This document shows, in pieces, positions 59,206 to 64,000 of a stretch of 64,000 nt of DNA. The first letter of the stretch is position 1. Each line of letters begins with the position of its first letter. The notes below the pieces were generated by a model, which was not told the origin of the DNA, did no database searches, and saw only the letters and a list, made by a program, of their open reading frames with translations. The stretch is from Trichosporon coremiiforme (Eukaryota > Basidiomycota > Tremellomycetes > Trichosporonales > Trichosporonaceae): positions 124,001-188,000 of the forward strand of contig BCJJ01000027.1 of NCBI GenBank assembly GCA_039545355.1, written 5' to 3'. Position numbers and translations under genes: made by a program.

Positions 59206-59757
59206 ATGCTCTTCTGTCCGTACTGCGCCAACAATCTGACCATTGGAGACGACTCCGACACACCGGAGAAGTGCTGGTGAGTGCTTGAACAGCGTTGTCG
59301 AGCTATGTTGGTTGCGCGTTGAGCTAACCCTCAGGATCTGCCCAACATGCCCGTATAAGTGGATCATCACGCAGCAGATTTCCATGAGGACGCATCTGGA
59401 GCGCAAGCAAGTCGATGACGTCCTCGGAGGAGAAGACGCGTGGAAGAATGTGGACCAGACGGATGGTGAGCTAGTTGACTGTGGTTCTCAAGCTGACAAC
59501 CAGCCGACTGCCCGAAGTGTCAGGAGTGTCACCGCGCGTACTTCCGTCAAATGCAGATCCGCTCTGCTGATGAGCCCATGACCACCTTCTAGTGAGTAGA
59601 GAAGTGTCTCCTGCAGCCTTGGAGAGCCGTTAGGCAGCACATCATGTGCAACCCTGCATCCACAACTTCGCTGCAGGAGTCTTGAGAGATGCCCGCAGAC
59701 TTCCAGCTAACGTCCAGCAAATGTGTGGGATGTAAATTCCAGTGGCGAGAGAACTAG
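59206..59757 (+). CDS. RPC11: RNA polymerase III subunit C11
   Basis: Small zinc-ribbon subunit needed for RNA polymerase III termination, reinitiation and transcript cleavage. Exons 59206-59276, 59335-59465, 59504-59591 and 59718-59757 give 109 residues, the canonical size. The N-terminal ribbon starts MLFCPYCANNL and continues ICPTCPYKW. QVDDVLGGEDAWKNVD is the diagnostic linker. The C-terminal TFIIS-like ribbon has CPKC and QIRSADEPMTTFY with the catalytic Asp-Glu pair, closing with KCVGCKFQWREN. The last 40-nt exon was located only by the family C-terminus, 126 bases after exon 3. No single frame reveals the gene. It converges on the coiled-coil locus 38 bp away. Identity is secure. Confidence 0.95.
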
Positions 59758-59795
59758 ATGTTGTAACAATAGTAATGCATACAGTGTAAACAATC

Positions 59796-60860
59796 CTAGG
59801 TATCCTCGAGCGCACTCTTCAGCACAGCCATGATGTGCTTGATGCGCTCCTTCTCCTGGAGTGTGGTGTCCTTGTCGTCCCTCGTCTTGATCGCACCCTT
59901 GACATTCGCCTTCCCCTCGCCCAAGCCAGGCACACACAGCTCGACGAGCCTGGATCTGTGCCATGCCGCCAGTCCGTCGACTGACGCCATGACGTACCCC
60001 TTGTAGAACTTGTCGAGCACCTGCTTCAGCTGCTGGTTCCACGTCTGAGGTCAGCTCCATTGCTATGCGAGCTCACATTCTGCTTCTCCTGCGTGATCAG
60101 TTTCCGCATGATCCGCGCGACGTCGCACTCCAGTTTTGTCTTTGCCTCATGGTCAGCCTTGATCTTCTCCATGCGCGCCCACAGCCGCCGCTCGAGCGAG
60201 TCCTGCTCCGTCTTCATCTGGCCGTCAGCTAACACTGCACATGACACGGCTGCTCACCGTCTTCAGCTCCTTCACGAACTCGTCACCCCACAGCAGGTCT
60301 GTCAGCACCGGTAAGCATCTGCTAAATGACCAGTCGGCTTTGTGACGGTGTCGTCGAGTCTCCGCTTGCCCTTGTCCTGAGACTCTGGGGCTGAGGACAA
60401 GGACGCCCTGCGCTGCTGGCTCACAGCAGCCATGGCCGCTACGAACCCAAAGGGCTCCATCAGCCCCTTCCTTGGACCATCAAATGCGCTGCGCGTAGAT
60501 TCACGGGGCTAGTCGTCAAGCTGTGCCAAGAGATCGCTGAGTGCACTGTTTGGTTGAGTCAGTTGACTAGGTAAGCTTGCTGATGCCGATGGTGCTAGCG
60601 TAGTCCTTGGTGGCTTTGGCTGGCTGGAGCTGGAGCCCGAGCCAGGATTCGGCCCGTCTCCGTCCACCTGCTTGAGCAGGTTCAGCAAGGACTGGACGCT
60701 GTCCTTGTCCTTTTCGTCAGCTCGGGCATGGAATCAAAGCTCAAGCTCAGTGTGAAGCTCATTGTGTGTGCATGTGCGGATGTTTGCAGCTGTCGGATGA
60801 GGCGAAGGTTGAAATGCGCGGATCAGAATTGGGCAGGATGGGCGATGACGATACTGTCAT
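59796..60860 (-). CDS. coiled-coil protein locus split by an in-frame TAG
   Basis: Not a recognised family. The 3' part is firm: exons 60331-60433 (from ATG), 60258-60298, 60077-60217 and 59796-60044 give 177 residues, a charged helical protein (ERRLWARMEKIKADHE, LDKFYKGYVMASVDG, EKERIKHIMAVLKSALED). Two introns are 32 nt. Upstream, the same frame stays open without interruption from 60709 except for one TAG at 60509-60511. The upstream part reads as protein (SVQSLLNLLKQVDGDG ... ALSDLLAQLDD) and probably starts at ATG 60860 through a 6-nt exon ATGACA joined at 60709 across a 145-nt intron. I could not find a GT-AG intron that removes the TAG while keeping all of this sequence. Two genes, read-through, an alternative intron or a disabled gene all remain possible. 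Confidence 0.6.
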
Positions 60861-62308
60861 GTTCCTGTGAAGGGCTGGATAGGAAGCCGACTCGCCAGAT
60901 CTGGCTCCCGAAGGGACACCATAGGACATTAGGATATTAGGACTATCCCCTTCCTGCTGCTGGCCACGGGAATGGCGCTGGACGGTGCGACTGGGCCGGC
61001 CGGGCTGACCGCGAAGCAATCTGTTCTGGCCCACTCGATGTCGTCCCCTCATTGGCCCTGCTGATACTGCGGCCCTACCTCGTTCCGCAGCTTCGTACGA
61101 CAGAGCCCAGGCAGAGTAATACGAGCCGCCGGGACGCGCGAGACGCGTGTCGCGCACCAATGACAAGCAGGCTCTACGGCCGTTCGCACCGACAACAACA
61201 GCGCTCCGACCGAAGCCTAGCCGTCCATTCTGTAGGCAGAGGACCCAGGCTTTCAGGTAACCAGACGCCCTGCGTCGCAAGAGCATGTAAGACAATGAAA
61301 GAGCACACATCTGCCTTCAGTCGCTTCTCAATAGACGAGATTGTAGGAGGAAGAATTGTCTGTATTTGCTGCTTTTGCAGTTGCTGGACGATGCTGAATT
61401 AGTGGCAATCGCGTTTCTGCTACCTTGCAATCCTGTGATCATGACGGTCCTTCGCGCGTCAGGTTCGCTACGTTCCGGCCGGCTCTCAGGCTGTAATACT
61501 CAGGTTCAACGGCCGGTCATGGCCCAGGTCTTGGCTCTGCATCATTATGCCGCTAACACTTGCTCTGTGCTCCCGCCGGAGTCACTTGAGAGATCCCTCC
61601 TGCTGTACATTCCTATGATTAGGAGCAGTCTGCTGACAGCCTGCAGGGATTGCCAGGAAAAGCTGGAGTAGAAATCGTCAGTTGACTTACTTGACTCGGA
61701 CGCTGCGGAACGAGATCATCATCCGTTCCAGTAGATGCTGAGCCAGGGCCGTGGACCCTGGCCCGGGTGGGTATGCGGACCAGCTGAAGGCGCCAGGCGG
61801 CAGATGCAAGGAAGTAGTGTGCAAGAGTATCGTGCAGCAAGGCTGCATGGCTTAAGGTGGCAAGTGGTCCCATGTGATGTCATGCGTGCAGGGCGGTGTA
61901 TCGGAGGCCGGATTGACCGCTCCACCCAGGCACGCTGATATGAGGCGGGCATTCAGGCGATTTCAGACCTTCAATCGCCTCCGTCGCGCGCCGTCGCACC
62001 CCGCCCAATGCTTGCTGACGGCCGTTGGAACACAACAATTCTTGCCTTTGGCCAGCAATGACGGCCGAGGCGCGACCAGCCAGCGTCGACGCGCAAAATA
62101 TGCAGCTGTATATAACAATGCGATGTGCCCCAGACTACAGGCCCTCACCATACACACACAGTTACCCATTCCCGTCGATCACACCGCCGCGCCTGATCAC
62201 CACACTATCATAGCGTCCCCCAAAGACAGTATCGAAACAAAAGTGGAACGTACCGACTACGTTACCAAGCAGCCCAAAGCTGTCCCGACCTACGACCCGA
62301 ACGCTCCC
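60861..62308. other. intergenic region upstream of the MFS gene
   Basis: About 1.4 kb without a recognisable gene. The MFS frame is open upstream of the chosen start back to 61874, including an ATG at 62123. A TATATAA box lies at 62109-62115. Confidence 0.55.
62109..62115 (+). promoter_or_regulatory. TATA box of the MFS gene
   Basis: TATATAA lies 194 bases before the chosen ATG 62309 and only 8 bases before the in-frame ATG 62123. A TATA box normally acts 30-60 bases upstream of transcription start, so it argues for the downstream start codon. Confidence 0.5.
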
Positions 62309-63991
62309 ATGTCCACCCCCAACTACGTCCCCGCCAAGGCTGAGGGTCCCGGTGGCTACGGCCAGGGCGCCGAGCTCGGCAACCGCCTCACGCATACTCT
62401 CTCGTCCTCTTCGCAGCGGCTACGCGGCCTCGACTTCCCGTCACTCACGCAGCAATCGTCGCACCTGAACAACATCTACCGCGCCGAGACCGCTCAGGGC
62501 TACATCCGCCCCGATGAGCCAGGACTCTCCCCTATCCTCACGGGCTCGACGCATTACTCGATCGCGACGACGTTCTCGCGCCAGATGACCCAGCTCGCCG
62601 ACAAGAAGATTGTCACCTGGACCGAGGGCGACAAGGAGAACCCCTGGAACTGGGGCACGGCCCGCCGCTGGTTCTACACCGCCATCTGCGCCATCTCCGT
62701 CGTCCAGGTCGCCTTCATGTCTGCCATCGTCACCGGCGACTTTGGCGACCAGATGGAGCACTTCGGCGTCTCGGCCGAGGTCATCAACCTCACCGTCACC
62801 CTCCCCGTTTGCGGTTTCGGTATCGGCCCTCTTCTCTGGTCGCCGCTCTCCGAGCTCTACGGCCGTCGTCCCCTCTGGCTCATCCCCTTCGTCGCGTACA
62901 TCGTCCTCAACATCGGTTGTGCGCTTGCCCCCAACATCGGCTGTCTGCTCGCATGCCGTTTCCTCGCCGGCTTCTTCGGTTCTGGCCCCCTCACCCTTGC
63001 CGGCGGTACCATCGCCGACATGTGGGGACCCTCTGAGCGTGGCTTCGCCATCGCCATCTTCGCTGCCGCTCCCTACGGTGGCCCCGTCCTCGGTCCCCTC
63101 CTCGGCGGCTTCATCGGCAAGTACGCCAACTGGCGCTGGCTGTACTGGGTCAACATGTGCTTCGCCTTCGGCGTCTGGTGCTTCCTCCTGCTCCTGCCCG
63201 AGACCTTTGCCCCGATCCTCCTCAAGCGTCGTGCCAAGAAGCTCCGCAAGGAGACTGGCGACTCGTCCTTCGTCACTGAACAAGAGGTCCTCCCCCGCCC
63301 CATCTCCGAGATCGTCGTCGAGACCCTCATCCGCCCCTTCCAGATGCTCGTCGAGGAGCCGATTCTTCTTCTCATGTCGCTTTACGTCTCCCTCGTCTAC
63401 GGCTTGCTCTACGCCTACTTCTTCTCGTTCCCCGTCGTCTTCGTCGAGGGTTACGGCTGGGACGACGCCAAGACCGGTCTCACCTTCTGCTCCGTCCTTA
63501 TCGGTGTCGCCCTCGCCCTCTTCGTCACCCCTATACTTGAGAAGCGCTACCTCGCCAAGGGCGAGAACGTCACTCCCGAAGACCGTCTTCCCGGTATGCT
63601 CGTCGGCGGCCCCTGGGTCCCCATCTCCCTCTTCATCTTCGGCTGGACCGCGCCCCCTTACGTCCAGCCGCACGGCGGCTCTTGGGTCGGCCCCTGTATC
63701 TCTGGTATCCCCTTCGGCTTCGGTATGGTTCTTGTCTACTTCAGTGCCAACGCCTACCTTATCGAGGCTTTCCCCGCTTACGTCGCGTCCGCGCTCGCCG
63801 CCAAGACGGTCGTCCGTTCCGCCGCCGGTGCCGCGATGCCCCTCTTCATCACCCAGATGTTCCACCGTCTCACCAACGGTGGTGCCTCGTCTCTCCTCGG
63901 TGGCCTCGCCATCGTCATGGCCATGATCCCCTGGGCCTTCGCCAAGTGGGGTGCCCAGATCCGTGCCCGCTCGAAGCGTGCCGCCGTCTAA
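62309..63991 (+). CDS. major facilitator superfamily transporter, DHA1 type
   Basis: Twelve-span drug:proton antiporter-type transporter of the fungal DHA1 group (Flr1/Tpo-like); plasma membrane export of toxic compounds or polyamines is the usual role, substrate not inferable. From ATG 62309 (MSTPNYVPAK) it has 560 residues, all in one exon. After a hydrophilic N-terminus and NPWNWG, the typical family motif just before helix 1, come VVQVAFMSAIVTGDFG, SELYGRRPLW (motif A), RFLAGFFGSGPL, the motif-C-like YGGPVLGPLLGG and NWRWLYWVNM. A cytosolic linker with ILLKRRAKKLRKE joins the halves. Codon use is strongly biased to C-ending codons, unlike the rest of the intergenic surroundings but like other highly expressed genes here. 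An upstream in-frame ATG at 62123 would add 62 residues. Family secure, start uncertain. Confidence 0.93.
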   Translation: MSTPNYVPAKAEGPGGYGQGAELGNRLTHTLSSSSQRLRGLDFPSLTQQSSHLNNIYRAETAQGYIRPDEPGLSPILTGSTHYSIATTFSRQMTQLADKKIVTWTEGDKENPWNWGTARRWFYTAICAISVVQVAFMSAIVTGDFGDQMEHFGVSAEVINLTVTLPVCGFGIGPLLWSPLSELYGRRPLWLIPFVAYIVLNIGCALAPNIGCLLACRFLAGFFGSGPLTLAGGTIADMWGPSERGFAIAIFAAAPYGGPVLGPLLGGFIGKYANWRWLYWVNMCFAFGVWCFLLLLPETFAPILLKRRAKKLRKETGDSSFVTEQEVLPRPISEIVVETLIRPFQMLVEEPILLLMSLYVSLVYGLLYAYFFSFPVVFVEGYGWDDAKTGLTFCSVLIGVALALFVTPILEKRYLAKGENVTPEDRLPGMLVGGPWVPISLFIFGWTAPPYVQPHGGSWVGPCISGIPFGFGMVLVYFSANAYLIEAFPAYVASALAAKTVVRSAAGAAMPLFITQMFHRLTNGGASSLLGGLAIVMAMIPWAFAKWGAQIRARSKRAAV

Positions 63992-64000
63992 ACCTTTCCC

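Noticed and set aside
62441..63865. 474-codon minus-strand frame opposite the MFS gene
   Set aside because: Asp/Glu/Gly-rich shadow of the transporter's C-ending codons; no family features.

Overview
The window is nuclear DNA of a basidiomycetous yeast or fungus, most likely Tremellomycetes and perhaps Trichosporonales (inference from gene content, intron style and GC-rich codon use; genus not determinable here). The decisive signs are dense, intron-rich protein genes on both strands with GT-AG introns mostly 32-60 nt long, an almost invariant CTRAC branch point (GCTGAC or GCTAAC) 5-12 nt before the acceptor AG, the alpha-aminoadipate lysine enzyme Lys2, a Zn2Cys6 regulator, and an intron-bearing tRNA-Cys. 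I resolved 27 protein loci and one tRNA gene. Exon coordinates were placed by hand from reading frame, splice signals and family conservation; summed exon lengths are divisible by three in every gene.

Layout. 0-10 kb: TFIIIC tau55-like subunit (+), Zn2Cys6 regulator (-), replication protein A subunit 2 (+) tail-to-tail with its nucleotide-excision-repair partner XPA/Rad14 (-), and a small B12D/MLRQ-like membrane protein (+). 9.5-12.2 kb is non-coding and holds the long pyrimidine-rich leader of the NDR kinase Cbk1 (12.2-14.0, +). 14-22 kb: Thi20-type HMP-P kinase/TenA fusion (-), acidic nuclear protein (+), JMJD4-type oxygenase (-), flavin monooxygenase (+). 22-24 kb: Clp1-like protein (-). 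24.2-28.9 kb: a 4.7-kb gene-poor stretch.

28.9-44.8 kb: LYS2 (-), sharing a 277-bp promoter with an eight-exon MDP-1 phosphatase (+), Rab GDI (-), casein kinase 2 beta (+), membrane-anchored histidine acid phosphatase (+), FAD/folate mitochondrial carrier (-), a small conserved protein (-) and U5 snRNP 40K WD protein (-). 45.3-48.6 kb: MYST acetyltransferase with tandem PHD fingers (+). 48.6-51.6 kb: gene-poor, with tRNA-Cys(GCA).

51.6-64 kb: acyl-CoA oxidase (+), ribosomal stalk protein P0 (-), a PPR-like basic protein (+), Trm9-type methyltransferase (-), RNA polymerase III subunit C11 (+), a coiled-coil protein locus interrupted by an in-frame TAG (-), and an MFS transporter (+).

The genes are ordinary housekeeping and regulatory functions rather than a cluster. 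I saw no gene cluster, transposon, CRISPR array or viral element. The noteworthy material is architectural: extremely small introns, GC-AG introns, 4-nt and 12-nt exons, recurrent NAGNAG acceptors, a 36-nt in-frame intron, the TAG-split gene, and some promoter or leader motifs.
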